Assembly (NCBI RefSeq): GCF_021018895.1
Contig: NC_079372.1
Location: 20,541,237-20,605,236, forward strand
Direction: 5' to 3'
Length of the DNA: 64,000 nucleotides
Source: Seriola aureovittata
Taxonomy: Eukaryota > Chordata > Actinopteri > Carangiformes > Carangidae
This document shows positions 22,649 through 34,858 of the stretch, in pieces. Below the pieces are notes generated by a model. The model did no database searches, was not told where the DNA came from, and saw only the letters and a program-made list of their open reading frames with translations. How positions within the stretch are numbered: the first letter of the stretch is position 1; every line of letters starts with the position of its first letter. The translations under genes and the position numbers were made by a program.

Positions 22649-23094
22649 GTAAGACACGAACAATTTCATTTCATCTTTACAGCAGTCACAGTGCGATTGT
22701 CAAAACGCTTCACAGAAAAAGGAGAATGTGACACTGTTTGATGATGTTTCATATTTTTGACGCCGCCGCTCGACAACATGTTGTCCCAGTTTTTTAATGT
22801 ACGCCACTGCAAGTTGTGAGAGTCTGCAGGAATTGGTGACTGGATTACATGTATCAGTCTGGCTGTGGGGAAAAAACACGCACAACAAACAAACAGAACA
22901 TGTAGAAATGTAGATGCAGCTGAAGCGAACTTCTTAAAGAATACACCGACTGTCTCCCGGTGCAGTGTCCGCACTGAGGAGCTTTAAGGCGGCGGCTTCA
23001 TGTGCAAATGTTTGGTGATGTTTTAAAGGGAAAAGAATGATGGAAAAAATTTCGCGTCCTGTACGCTGGGGGTCGCCAACAGCACGGAGCAAGC

Positions 23095-23095
<1 letters not shown>

Positions 23096-23158
<63 letters not shown>

Positions 23159-23168
23159 CACACACACA
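23096..23168. repeat. (CA)n microsatellite
   Basis: About 36 CA units with one GC interruption near 23151. It lies 450 bp into ajap1 intron 1. Confidence 0.95.
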
Positions 23169-23319
23169 CTAGACACGCGCGCTCCCGCTCTCAAAAAACA
23201 CACGTGAACGGACGCACGCGCGCACACAAACACAGGCTCAAGGTTAGGTCTGTCAGCAGAACAAACACATACACTCGCTCTCACAGACACTCCTGCAAAT
23301 TAATAAGGTAATTAGATGA

Positions 23320-23480
23320 AGAAAAAAAACCATACATACAAATTACACATAAATATAATATTGATAATAATAATAATAACAAAGTTTATATGTATAGATC
23401 CTTTCATACAAGAAATGTGGCACGAAGAGCTTTACAACATAGAAACGACATGCACCAAGTGCTTCACATGAAAAGAAACA
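23320..23480 (+). repeat. Probable interspersed repeat tail
   Basis: A phrase of the type TTATATGTATAGATCCTTTC, then ATACAAGAAATGTGGC, then GAGCTTTACAAC resembles a common fish repeat ('tttatatagcacctttcatacaagaaatgcagctcaaagtgctttac'). It follows an (ATA)n tract. The identification rests on recognition only. Confidence 0.4.
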
Positions 23481-23920
23481 TGTTAAGAACATTGATGTGA
23501 AATGAGTGTTGGTTTGAAAGTCTAGCCCCCCCCCCCCCCCCTAAAATATGGGAGGTAGTGGGTGTATGTAGTGAACAGTGTTTATCCAAGAGAGAGGACA
23601 GGATGGCATCTAGACAGGCTGGATGGAAAGGGAGGCTTCACCCCGTTCAACAATATCCACTCACTCCTTTTCCCTCTGCTCTGCCTCTACAGTGAAAACT
23701 GTTTCAAGAGGACACAGTCATATTCCTACTAAATGAAATCACATCCCCTAAACTGAGGCAGAATGGAGACTTGAGTCCAGCCTCCTGACTTTGACTTGGT
23801 CCGGACGTCTGCAAACAAAAAAAAGCCGAAAATTGAGCTCATTCATTTGGCGTAAAATAGGTCTAAAGGGGAATGACACGCTGTGAAATGAGAGCGAAGC
23901 TGCCGGCGGTCGAGATCCTC

Positions 23921-23934
23921 GTGCCACCTGCTGG
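23921..23934 (-). promoter_or_regulatory. CTCF consensus motif, reverse
   Basis: The minus strand reads CCAGCAGGTGGCAC, which fits every position of the CTCF core consensus CCASYAGRKGGCRS. It lies 1.3 kb inside intron 1 and points back toward the promoter. Confidence 0.5.
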
Positions 23935-23998
23935 ATCTCATTCCCACCGGTAGCTCTTAATTCCTTGGCCATTTTGCGGTCGGACGTTTATTATGCAT

Positions 23999-23999
<1 letters not shown>

Positions 24000-24035
<36 letters not shown>
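24000..24035. repeat. (AC)n microsatellite
   Basis: About 18 uninterrupted AC units. Confidence 0.95.
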
Positions 24036-24037
<2 letters not shown>

Positions 24038-24716
24038 TACAACTTTGGGCCGACCTCGCAGTGGAATGTGGCAATGCACGGCGTAGACAAGGCGGTCGTA
24101 CAGGACGAGAAAATGAAATGCACGTACGCCCCCATACCTCCACTTGGATCGGTCAGAGGCACAGAGAAACCAATTTATGTCACTTACTGACACGATGTGG
24201 AAGGTCAGACTGGGATGCGGGATGAACGGCGACTGCTGTCATCAACTGAATTCACCATGTTTCAGATTGTGTTTGCCACTAAAAGGCTAAAAGCTTGGTA
24301 TCGTTTGTTATCATCATTTATTAGCAGACATTAACTTGGATAAATTCCTGATCTTCAAGTGTGAGTAGAGTCTAGATTTAACATTAATAGTCTTTTTGGA
24401 GGAAAAAACCAAATGGGAGTTAATGGGCAGTGAGCGTGTGCAGAGAACGATCCTGTTCCCAGTGGAACAGACGAAGAACAGAACACCTACAGAACCTGCT
24501 CACGTGGGCGTAAATGCAACAGCACTGAGTTTAGCAACACAGGAGAGGAGGAGTGATGGATGGACGGGTGGATAACCAAAGAATTTAAAACCAAGGATTT
24601 TTGAAAGACGACCGCTGTTGTTCCTCCTCGTGATTTCTGGGTAAAATGTCTCGTGGAGACTCTTTAAGGACGAGGGCTGGGTGGCAATTCTGCTCGATTG
24701 GTCATTGACTGAGTGG

Positions 24717-24743
24717 GATGATGATGATGATGATGATGATGAT
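24717..24743. repeat. (GAT)n microsatellite
   Basis: Nine GAT units. Confidence 0.9.
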
Positions 24744-26251
24744 ATTTTGTTTCCACTCCAGGTATATTTACATTAAAAAACAACAGATTATAAGTGAAGT
24801 GTAGTTTCTGATTTTGAATCCAGATAACTGAATATCCATGTTTTAGCTTCATATGTGATTCCTACTTTATCTATTCTGACCTGCCTATTGGAGAATAAGG
24901 GCGAAGCCAACGTGTGCTGTAATGCCAAAAACGTTGTAGTGCCGCAATTAAGTTTGAATAATCAATTAATTATTCAGTTTTTAAAATGTCAAAACAACAG
25001 TAAAACAATCCCGTCACAACTTCACTTCAACAACAGTCTGCAAAAATATAAAAAGCGAAAAAAAAAAGGTGCAAATCGTCATGTTTGCGAAGCTTGACTT
25101 TATAAAATGACTTGTGTAAATGGTCAAAATTATGGCTGATTCATTTGCTGCAGAATGACTAATTGAAATATTGACTCACGGTTTCAGCACAAAGTCAGAT
25201 GTTTAATGAGGCGCGACAGTTGGAGCATTTTTTGGAGAATAAACTGAGTGAACAGGTGAGATACTGTGTTTTGGCGTTAACCGGCCCAGCTGTGGTGCGA
25301 TGCTCTTTGCAGTGAGTGAGATTGCAATAAACCAGCACGTCCTGTAAAACACGCTGCATCGCCAATTAGATGTGACATTTGTTCAAAGTAACGGGCTTCT
25401 CCAGTCTCACGTGTCTGTGTATCTCAATAAAGTAATAAATTTAGTTTTCAGCCTCACTTGAGCGTTAACCAGCAGGGATTGATCTCTCCCGGGCTCGCCG
25501 TCTCCAGGCTCAATCATTCATGGACGTCACACAGTCTCAGGTTCCCCGCGGCGAGCTCTCGTACCGCTGAGGCACCGGAGATGCTATCAGGCCTCGGCCC
25601 ACTACAGCTGCAAAAAAAAAAATATTACTGACACAGACACCGGTTGCCTTTCAGAGGGGGCCTTTCATTTGACACTGTTGAGGACAGGCGGCTGTTCCTT
25701 CACGTGTCTGTTAACTCCTGTGACGGCTGGAGACGGGGTTTGGGTGATGTGGTATGTGGAACAGAAAGATACTGCTCTGATGAATCGTGAGCTAGAAGGG
25801 CTTTGGGGGTTATATTCTCATGGTGCTTTTCCTGGTGATCGTGTTCTTAGTATTCTGTGTGTTATCTCCATGTGAAAAAGAAAACTGACTAATAGTCTAA
25901 TTCTGATTAATATCACTGGCTTAATGAACCAGGGTTCCTAATTTATCACACTCCACTCTGAGGTGTTTTCCTCCACAGAGACAGTCTCTCTCTTGCGTGG
26001 CATCATTCTCCTCGAGCTGCTTAGGGTGTATGTGGCCGGTCGTCTTCCTCACAGCTACCTCTCCCAGGAAGTCCATGGTTAGACATGGCTCTGCTGCGTA
26101 AGGGGCCATCAGATATTCAGATATTCCTGTGATTTAGGTGCCATCTTAATAGCCTCGATGAGGGTTATTAACTGGGCCTCTCTAGAGCGTGATTAACCTA
26201 ATTTGCAGTGAAATAGGCTGTGTTGCTTCTCTGAGATCCTATCCTCTGGAG

Positions 26252-26253
<2 letters not shown>

Positions 26254-26283
<30 letters not shown>

Positions 26284-26385
26284 CTGTGCGTGTGTGCGTG
26301 TGTGTGCGCGTGTGTGTGTGTGTCTGTGCATGTGTGTGTCTGTGCATGTGTGTGCGTGTGTGTGCGCGTGTGTGTGTGCGCATGT
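26254..26385. repeat. (GT)n compound microsatellite
   Basis: About 130 bp of GT repeats broken by regularly spaced CTGTGC, GCGC and GTGCATG variants. The pattern suggests local duplication of longer blocks as well as slippage. Alternating purine-pyrimidine over this length is favourable for Z-DNA. Confidence 0.9.
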
Positions 26386-26549
26386 CGTAAACACCCTGTG
26401 CTCAGCAGTCTGTTAAATCCAGAAGGAGCAGAACAGGTTGTCCCTGTGAAACCGCACAGAAGAGACAAAACAGACAGGGACGCTGGTTCATCTGACCATT
26501 CTGGAAAAACCACCGAGAGACAAAGAGACATGAGAAGAAGAGAGACACC

Positions 26550-26575
26550 GGGGGGGGGGGGGGGGGGGGGGGGGG
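26550..26575 (+). repeat. 26-nt uninterrupted G homopolymer
   Basis: Twenty-six consecutive G on the + strand, preceded by AGAGACACC and followed by ACGACTAT. As it lies in the sense strand of intron 1, the nascent RNA would also carry the G-run. Confidence 0.9.
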
Positions 26576-27609
26576 ACGACTATAAATGACTCGTCGTTGA
26601 CTGGCGTTGGTAATTAATGGAGAGGAGACATAGGCAGAATTGCATCATAACTGCTTTCGGTTCGTTTTCCCACCATTACAGATAACGACATGGAGGACGC
26701 TTGTAATGAGTTAAACTCATATATCTTTTAGAAAACTAATAATCCTAAAACAAAACTTTAAAAAACATTTTTTTTATTTGAGCTGTGAGCTTTTAAGTGG
26801 GCTAACAATGACACCGCTTCCTTCTTAAACTTAAATCCCCCACATTCAGATCTCATGAAATTCAAGTCTCAAGTTCCCACTGTATATACCGCCAGCAGCC
26901 CTCAGCCTGATTGGATTTCATGACAAGCTTGTCCAGTTTTTGGGGGGCTACATGAGAAAGTGTGTGTTTCTGTTGCACTGAAGCACATCCATCCCACAGT
27001 GTAAAGGAAATAACAGCACTGAGCTCATACTTGATTCATGTAGTGAGCTTTCACTGGATCAATACTGCCTCTGCAAAGGATCAGATTTATCCGTCATGGC
27101 CCCTTCTCACTAACTGGCCTTCTCCAGGCGTGGTGGTGGTGGTGGAGATGGAGGTAGGGCGGGGGGGTAGGGAGGCCATCTCCCAGCGGGCCACTTTCCA
27201 CTAAAACATTTAATAAATGAACAAAAGAAAGAAAAGTAATTGACGTGGATTGTGGCACAAGGCGAAATGAAAACGTCGACAGTGAAGGGTCAGAGTTGAT
27301 TGGAGCATTGTCCTGTTCGTCTGATCCATTTCTCACCACATTCCCATGCTCTCTACAACCCAGCTTATCTTCCTGAGCATGTGGGTCATGCACACTGTGG
27401 TGGAGGACAATGTGCAGTGGGAGTAATTAATGGGATGATGCAACACCCTTGGCTGTTTCATCTTGGACCCTTAAACCATCTATGCGCTCCACCCTTTTTC
27501 TCTTCTGTTTGTTTTCCTCTAAGAATTAGAGGAACGCAACAATATTTCTTACATTACAACCGTAGTAGCAGCTGCTGCAGCTCAGCCTTACAGGCATGGC
27601 TGGAGTCTG

Positions 27610-27655
27610 TTTGTGCGTGTGTGTTTGTGTGTGTTTGTGTGCGTTTGTGTGTGTT
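27610..27655. repeat. Imperfect (GT)n tract
   Basis: GT repeats with periodic TTTGTG and TGCG interruptions. Confidence 0.8.
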
Positions 27656-28104
27656 GCACACGACCAAAACATTTGGAAGATTTCATAGAATATTTGCCTC
27701 CCAGAGGCCTGCTGCACAGAAGCAATCCATAAATCTCTGGAACTCTTTGGAGAGCCAGCTGTGGTATTTATCTCCCTAATACTGGATATCTACTGAGGAG
27801 AGCTTAACTCCTACACCTCACAGCCTGTATTTTTCAAAGCAACACAACCACATGCAGCTGATATTCTAAAGGGAGAAAAAACAACAACAAAAAAAACAGC
27901 CAATGTGCAGATATAATTCCAAACAGCTGCATTTTGATTTATGACGAAAAGATGTTTAGAGGTAAAAATATATTATAGGAACGCAGATACTGTACTGCAG
28001 CTCACCGGCATCCTCCAAAATAAAAGGTCAAAACAGAATTGTTTATAGATGATTCTCAGCCCCCCCCACCCAACAACAACACCCCACACCTCCACCACCA
28101 TTGT

Positions 28105-28470
28105 TTTTGACCTCTGGAAGTCACTTAGAGTTTATGTGTACCTGACTCCGCCCCTAACTCCTGGCTAACAAGCTGAGACTTGACTTAGTGAATATACAAG
28201 TATACGCTCACCCACCTGTCACTCAAAGAGGCCACGCCCCCAATCCTCCATAACTGTAGACCTTAATAAAATGTAAACAGGTGAGTTATATAAACAGGTG
28301 TCACGAAGGAGGAAATTAGCTCTAGAGACCAAAACAGTTTTTGTACCAGGCTGTAAACATGTTTATTGCTGCTGTAAAGTTGGACATTTTAACATGGGAG
28401 TCTATGGGGACTGACTGTTGGAGCCAGACTCTAGTGGTCGTTAGAGGAACTGCAGCTCCTGGTTCTTCAG
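28105..28470 (-). repeat. High-copy percomorph repeat, minus orientation
   Basis: This is the reverse complement of the repeat at 11820-12310. Matching blocks include GAGGAAATTAGCTCTAGAGA, TGTAAACATGTTTATTGCTG, TAACATGGGAGTCTATGGGG, TTGGAGCCAGACTCTAGTGG and AAAGAGGCCACGCCCCCAAT. The element is partial relative to the + copy. Confidence 0.7.
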
Positions 28471-28985
28471 GGTTGAAGCTTCATTTTTAGCCTTGGAGGT
28501 TGATTGATTGGTTTGTATGCTCAAAGTATTTTTGGATTATAGCTCTCGTCCTAATAAAGGTTATACTGGGACGACATACTGCTTGTAAATAACTGAGTCA
28601 CTCAGTGTTTGATGTGTGATAATTTGCCTAATTTGTCCTGGGGATAGTCGCAAATCCTAAATGTGTATGTTGATTTCTCAGACTCAAAGTGAGAGTTGAA
28701 ATGTATAATTACAAAAGGGACATTGCTCAGAGAGGCAGAATATCCGAGTGATGGGTCTGTCCTTGGTGCTCTGTTGTTGATGGATGAGAGCGGAGACTGC
28801 GAACACCTGGCCAGCTTCGGTGCGTATCACAGTCGGTTGATATCAGCGGCATGTAACGTTGTTGGAGCAGGATCTGGGAGGATTTCAGCATCATAATCAA
28901 CAAATTAGAAACACAGCATAGTGGGAATAAGCGATTTGATTCCTGTGTATCTTGGCAATAGAGCTTGCCACCACAGAGCCATTTG

Positions 28986-29026
28986 CGTGTGTATATGTGA
29001 GTGTGTGTGTGTGTGTGTGAATGTGT
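28986..29026. repeat. (GT)n microsatellite
   Basis: Imperfect GT repeat with GTATATGTGA and GAATGTGTA ends. Confidence 0.85.
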
Positions 29027-29799
29027 ATACATGCTGGGTTATATTTGCCCTGTCGCTTAGTCTGAGATCTTGAGCACACAGCCCTCTTCAGCTCCAACAA
29101 AGGCATGATTGCTTATTCAAAAGGCTGCAAATAGAGCCTCAGAGGTACCGGCGCCCGTCCTTTTAGTGGACGGAGGATGAACCCCCCTCAGCTATACTCC
29201 GTGAAACGCAAACACTTCCACGACTACAGTGCAAACACAAGCAACAACAAGAGGGGGGCATGTACGTGTGAGTTAGTGGCTGTAAACAGATCATACTGTG
29301 TGCAGCACTTAAATATTGTTTAAGTGAATTTTGTGAGCTCTGGAATTCAGACTAAGTCCTTACAAGCTCAGTAAATATATTACTAAAGTCAAGTGACTAA
29401 TAATAACCCTTTTAACTATGTTGTGTCAGTTTATAGTCAGTGATTTATTATGAACCAGCAATCTAACTGTCCATAAAAGAAAAGCTGTCAATTATAGTTC
29501 TTAAAAAGGAAATCAGAATCGGTCAAGAAAGTTGGAATAAGTGAATCTCTACATTTAGGCTTTTAAAAAAATATATAAATATATATATTTGTGATCAATT
29601 TGAAAGATTTTAATTTAGGGGGAAGTCTGAAAGTACAGAGACGGACTAACCTACATTGATAATGATATAATATTATTTATTATATGTGTGTGACTGGATT
29701 TTGATAACCATGTAAAGCATTTTGACTCATATCTTAAACGCTGTTAAAGTAACAGTAACACCTGCTTCTAAACAACATGATGTTCATCAGCTGTGAGGA

Positions 29800-30052
29800 T
29801 TCTGCAGCACAATTCGCGAAATCGCAAATTTTTCTTTTTGATAAAGGTAAAATGTGTCACAACATTGGTGTGCTTTGTTCGCACCATAAGCATCGTGGCG
29901 CTACAGAGACGCCCCCGGCCTACAAATCATCATTATTACACTTTTTCCAGTGAAAATTAAAATGCAAAAACCACCATTCCAACTTAAATCGCAATCACAA
30001 TATCTGCCAAAATAATCGCAATCTGATTTCTTTTGCATATCGTGCAGCCATA
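29800..30052 (-). mobile_element. hAT-like non-autonomous element fragment
   Basis: The right end reads GCATATCGTGCAGCCAT, the reverse complement of the GGCTGCACGATATG start typical of an abundant hAT-like fish element. It is preceded by CCAAAATAATCGCAATCTGA and TTAAATCGCAATCACAATAT, which are also typical of that family. The left end, CTGCAGCACAATTCGCG, is a weak inverted match. No target duplication was found. Confidence 0.5.
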
Positions 30053-30469
30053 CGGAGGAGCAATAGCTTATAGTTTCCAGACGTCAGGACCTTAAACTCC
30101 GTCATCTGCCACCCTCCCCTTCATTTCCCTCCTCAGAAATAAAAAAAAAAAAAAAGGCTGCTGGAGCCTCATCCCTGAAAAGTCCTGTGCACAATGGCAG
30201 AAGAGAGGGAAGGAGAGAAAGTGCCAAGCAAAAGGAAAGAATGAACAGAACTGGATTAAAAAATAACAATGGAGCATTTTTGCTAATGGTCCATTTTGAG
30301 CTGCTGCCACAATATGATACTGTCTGAGAGAATTACGGTGGATAAGAAAGGTGCTGATGTCTCAGGAGAAGTCCTGATGCTTTGCATGCTGCGCGGCACG
30401 AGAGACTGTTAGTATTTGATAACAGACGTATGCCGACTGTCAGCAACGTTACCTCGTTAACACACGTTA

Positions 30470-31020
30470 AGGCCTGCAGACAATTGTGATGAATTAGGCC
30501 TCTACTTTCCTTTTTGGTGAGGAATTTACTTTAGAGTGTGACAGAATGTGAAGCACTACTTCAACAATGTGCTTAAAGTTTGCTTTCATTGTCGTAACAG
30601 ATTCCATTGTGTGCGGGTATGTGGGCCAGGTGCCAGTTAAAATGAGTTTTAAATGGAATAATGGAAGAAGCCATGTAGCCTCATAATTCATAAATATCCA
30701 ATATGCAGCACCATTCATCAATGTAGCAGGGAATTCCTTTCAGCATTTTGTATACCCTCTGACATTTTCAATTTGCTTTATCATTAACAGTTTATTGAGT
30801 TTATTGAACTGGAAAAGGCAGCCCTGCCATATTTTCATATGAATAACACATTTGTCTGAGGAGTTCAGCCTTTGTAACGGCTGTATATTTTCTTAAATGA
30901 CAGTTGGGTGTTTCTTTCAAAGAATGTATCTGCATGAGTACACTCCCCTGTGTGGGTTTTATTTCCCCTGTGCAAGTGGAGATTATTCCAGTCTTTTTAG
31001 GCTTTATCTAAGAAGAGACA
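30470..31020. promoter_or_regulatory. Candidate conserved non-coding element in intron 1
   Basis: A 550-bp block with no simple repeats or recognisable transposon and dense homeodomain, octamer-like and MEF2-like A/T words (TTTTCATATGAATAACA, TATCATTAACAG, AATTCATAAATAT). This is a texture-based call only; conservation in other fish would decide it. Confidence 0.3.
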
Positions 31021-31339
31021 CCGAGATTACACCGGACTGTGATTCTGATCTTATTGTAAGGTTTCAGTGATCAATGCATCACAGTGTGTGAGTGGGGTGG
31101 GGTAATGAAGTAAGATCAAGACAACTTCATACCGTAATGTAAAGATCCACTACGAATAACAATTACTTGTAGAGTTGTATTGAAGTACTAGTGATCTTTA
31201 GCATGAACCAACATTAACAATGTCACCATAACCCAGGAGTTTATGGATAACGACATGAGAGCACATCATTGCATTTGTTTTATGTTAGAGACCCTCTGAT
31301 GAAAATCATGTGTTTCCCCTAGTTAACAACCACATGATG

Positions 31340-31985
31340 TTTTTATATAATACAAGACATATGATGAGTGAAATGATCATCAGCACCATGACTGAACTGC
31401 AGTGAACCAATGGCTGTCTCATAAACACACATTCAGGGTTTCATACGTCACAAACCCAAGGAACCAATCCTGTCAACTTGTGGGGACAGGGGGCGGGGCT
31501 AAATACACCTGAAACCGTGTCAGTACAGAGAGAGAGAGAGAGTTAGCATTAGCACAACCACTAAAAGGTGTCAGCCACTGCCGGTTGCAAGCTAACAAAC
31601 AATATAAACAAATAAAAGATGCTAACTGCGCTATATGTTGTGAAAAGATGCTAACTAGCTTACCATTCTAAAAAGCTGCTAACTAAACTACCTGTTCTGA
31701 AAAGATGCTAACTAGCTAGCTGTTCCAAAAAGTTGCTAACTAGCTAACCGTTCTGACCCGTCTGCTAGTCTCTGGTTCTGGTCTCAACAGACTCCTCCTC
31801 TGAGTCTGGGTCTGACTGAGGCTCAAACATGTGGCTGAGTCTCTCTGATGTTTCCTCCTCTGAACATCTTGATGCTCTCTGCTCTTTCACCTGTCCACCT
31901 GAAGCCAGCAGGTGGTGGGCGGGGCTCAAGGTCTGATCCAGGAAGTAAGAGGAGATGAGCTTCAGCTGTTCACTCCATTGCAGAA
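31340..31985 (-). repeat. Unclassified repeat A, copy 1, with 5-unit minisatellite
   Basis: This copy is the reverse complement of the repeat at 51150-51925. Matching blocks: CATATGATGAGT, AGGGTTTCATAC, GGGCGGGGCTAAATACAC, GTGTCAGCCACTGCC, GCAAGCTAACAAAC, the GATGCTAACTAGC minisatellite (31614-31756, five units of about 28 bp), CTGCTAGTCT, and TAAGAGGAGATGAGCTTCA. A minus-strand frame at 31765-32004 (79 codons, Glu/Ser-rich) lies within it and is mostly missing from the other copy. I cannot assign a transposon class. Confidence 0.75.
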
Positions 31986-33619
31986 AAACAGCCTTTGCTC
32001 GCACTTGCTTTGTTATCTTGTGTGTAGTATGTGATGGGTTTGACCAGCTGATGGTGCCGGATCAAAGGTCAGATGATCACCACCAGCGGGGTTCGTCCTC
32101 TGGGAACCTTTAATGTCTGCACTAGATTTCACCAACCCATTAGTAAACAGCGAGCGTGGTGAAACATCAGATTCAGATTCAGCTTGAGTCTGTGAGCAAT
32201 GTCAGAACATTTTCTTACAGTATAGGTCTTGGGAGTTTGTGCTATATATAATGCAGTGTGCGTTTTATTTGTGTGCAGGACCACCTGAGAATCGGGTGTA
32301 TTAAGAGGAGCAGAACGGTCAGGGAGTGAGTTTGAGGAGCTGTGTTTCTGCAGCTGGTTGAATTCCTTCATTCCCCCGGAGATTTTTACACTGAGAGAGA
32401 ATCGTACAGTATAAGAGCCTCGCTGTCGCTCCATAATCCGAACGTCCAAAACTGGAACATATGAGTAGATTCAGCTGGACAGATTTATTGTCATATATAT
32501 TAAAAAGGCCACCAGTGCATTTCTATATAGTGATAAAACTTGAGCCGTGGTGTCGGTCTAAACAATCACATATTGTCTTGATGCAGTATTTCCCTCTGGT
32601 GCAGCTCAAACGTCTGTTCTATGGTTTAAGTTTGTATCATATCAATGATTAGATCATTATAAAGTTATGTTGCTGTTCAATTCCGGTTACGATGTCCATA
32701 GCAACACTTGGCTAACTGTTTTGGCTCTTGAGCGCTGCGTCGTCAGTGAATGTGAGATTGTTTTTCAGACTCACTCCCTGGATTTTTAAAAAAGGTTGAA
32801 ACTCTTTTACCTCGTATCCCATCAATCTTAGTCACAGGGCTCCACTGATGCATTATGCATAAAGTCAGTCACCATGTCCTGAGATGGTTTGTTACACGCT
32901 GACAACTCAGAACTGAGCATGGTCCGAAACCGGTGTGGACACTCAGCAACAGCACGGCAGAATGAGATTTTAATGATGGGTAGATATTAAAAGATATTTC
33001 ACAGCATCTCGTGTCACGTGATTCTCAGGTCGGCCGTTGACAGCAGTTGCCTTTGTGAACAGTTTATTTTTGATGCAGTGATGTGATCCTGTAAACGTAG
33101 GTGTGAGTATTCCTGGTGTTCAACATCTGTTTACAGGCAGATGATGACGCTAAAACCTCACGCTGCGTCTGCCTCACTGACAGTGCCTGAAGTTTAACAT
33201 TAGGGTGAGGGCTGAGGGGGAACGGGGTGGGGATTCGCAGCCGGGTTGCAGTGAGATGGGAGGGGTGACACGTAGCAGAGGGCCGCGGGTCGAAGGTGAG
33301 CCACCGAGGCGCCGCAGTCCTCGTGATCCCTGACCAGTGAATCTCTCTCAGTCTCTCTTCCAAACTCTATAGAAAGAGGGCTTCGCAGGAAAGATCTGTC
33401 AGTGGAAAGTTGATTTACTGAAACTGTATCTGAAATTTAAATGAACATGAAGAAACGCAGAGTGAAAGCAACAGAATGTTTCCTGACTGAATGACTTTAT
33501 GTCTAAGTGTCACTTTAACCCCATGTAACGCAGCATCAAAAGTACGGTTCAGGCTGCCTGCCTTGACAGCGTGTAGTACCTTTGGTTGCAGCGCTGCTCT
33601 TTTACAAAGAGAGCTGCAG

Positions 33620-33990
33620 TTAAGTTCAGTTGTTTAGAGCTTCCCTACTTGAGGCTGTCTCGGCCGTACAGTACATCTCTGCTGACCTCCTCTTGAAAAC
33701 AGTGATTATTCTGGGTCAGACTCTCTTAAAGCTGCACGCTGGAATTAATGGAACTGGGAAGGGCAGAGAAGGACTGTTATCATGCCCTCATTTTCTCAAT
33801 ATGCTGCAGATGAAAAAAAATCTGTTTTCCCTCACTAATCCCAGAGGGGTCAGAGTCATTTCCATAAGATGTGAATTTATGTTTTCTATAAGGAAGCAAG
33901 GCAATTACCAGAACATTAAACGCATTGCCAGTAAGAGAGAGTGATGAAATTATTTTCTGTGCATCAGCGTTGTGGCTGTTTAGTCTCACA
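33620..33990. promoter_or_regulatory. Candidate conserved non-coding element in intron 1
   Basis: Repeat-free block with words such as GCTGGAATTAATGGAACTGG and AAGGCAATTACCAGAACATT. Called on texture only. Confidence 0.25.
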
Positions 33991-34794
33991 GCATCTTCAG
34001 CTCCCTGAGACTTTCATGCACTTGTGATTTTACTGTGATGCTAACAAGGCACGAACCCTCCTCTATTATTGAAAGCTTAGGTCTTTTATCACAGTGTGAC
34101 GGTGCATGATGTCATTTATGTGCTCATGTATTCATCAGTGTCAGCTGACCAAGCAGTGATCTGTGGAGCAGAAGATGCATGAGTTTCCTGGACAGAGGAG
34201 AGGTGCACTCACTGCAGACATGGAGAGTTCACTGAGACATGGATATTGTTTTCTGGGATTAGTAATAATATGTCATTTGTTGTAAAAGCTTTATGAGCTG
34301 TTGATGCAGGATGTAGTCTTATATAAGGCTTTAAAATAAGACATTATCATTAGATAACACTTTTGAATTGTGAAATCACATTATGATACAGTCCAGTTTA
34401 ATGCTTGCAAGCTAATAAGGCTTTTATTTGAGGTGTTTGACATGTTTACCAGTGGAACAAAGGTCGTTGCATCTGACATGAGTTTGATTATAGAGAGTCA
34501 AAGTAAAACCAGAACTCCAGGGTTGCATTTTAAAAAACCACATTCAGAGCCACATTAACATTTGTCACGACTGTTGAAATTAATCCTGCTGCAGAACATA
34601 TTAGTCCACAGTATGTTGTGCTGTTGTTTTGTCTATAATGACAAGTTTACAGCTAAAACAAAACAGTCTGAAAACTGACATGAGTACAGTCATTGTTTAT
34701 CTCTGTAAAGCTCAGATTTCAACTCCCAGTTGAAAGTGCTGCAGTAGATTATAGATAGTGAATCACATTCTACTGCAGCATGTGTAGATGAATA

Positions 34795-34795
34795 T

Positions 34796-34847
<52 letters not shown>

Positions 34848-34858
34848 GTATATATATG
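34795..34858. repeat. (TA)n microsatellite
   Basis: About 30 TA units with a TTGTG interruption at 34844-34848. It directly adjoins the Tc1-like element. Confidence 0.9.

Noticed and set aside
26193..26531. His/Thr- and Cys/Val-rich frames on both strands
   Set aside because: These are translations of the (GT)n microsatellite. The same applies to the similar frames at 8864-9094, 22934-23290, 42667-42898, 58823-59089 and 63072-63526.
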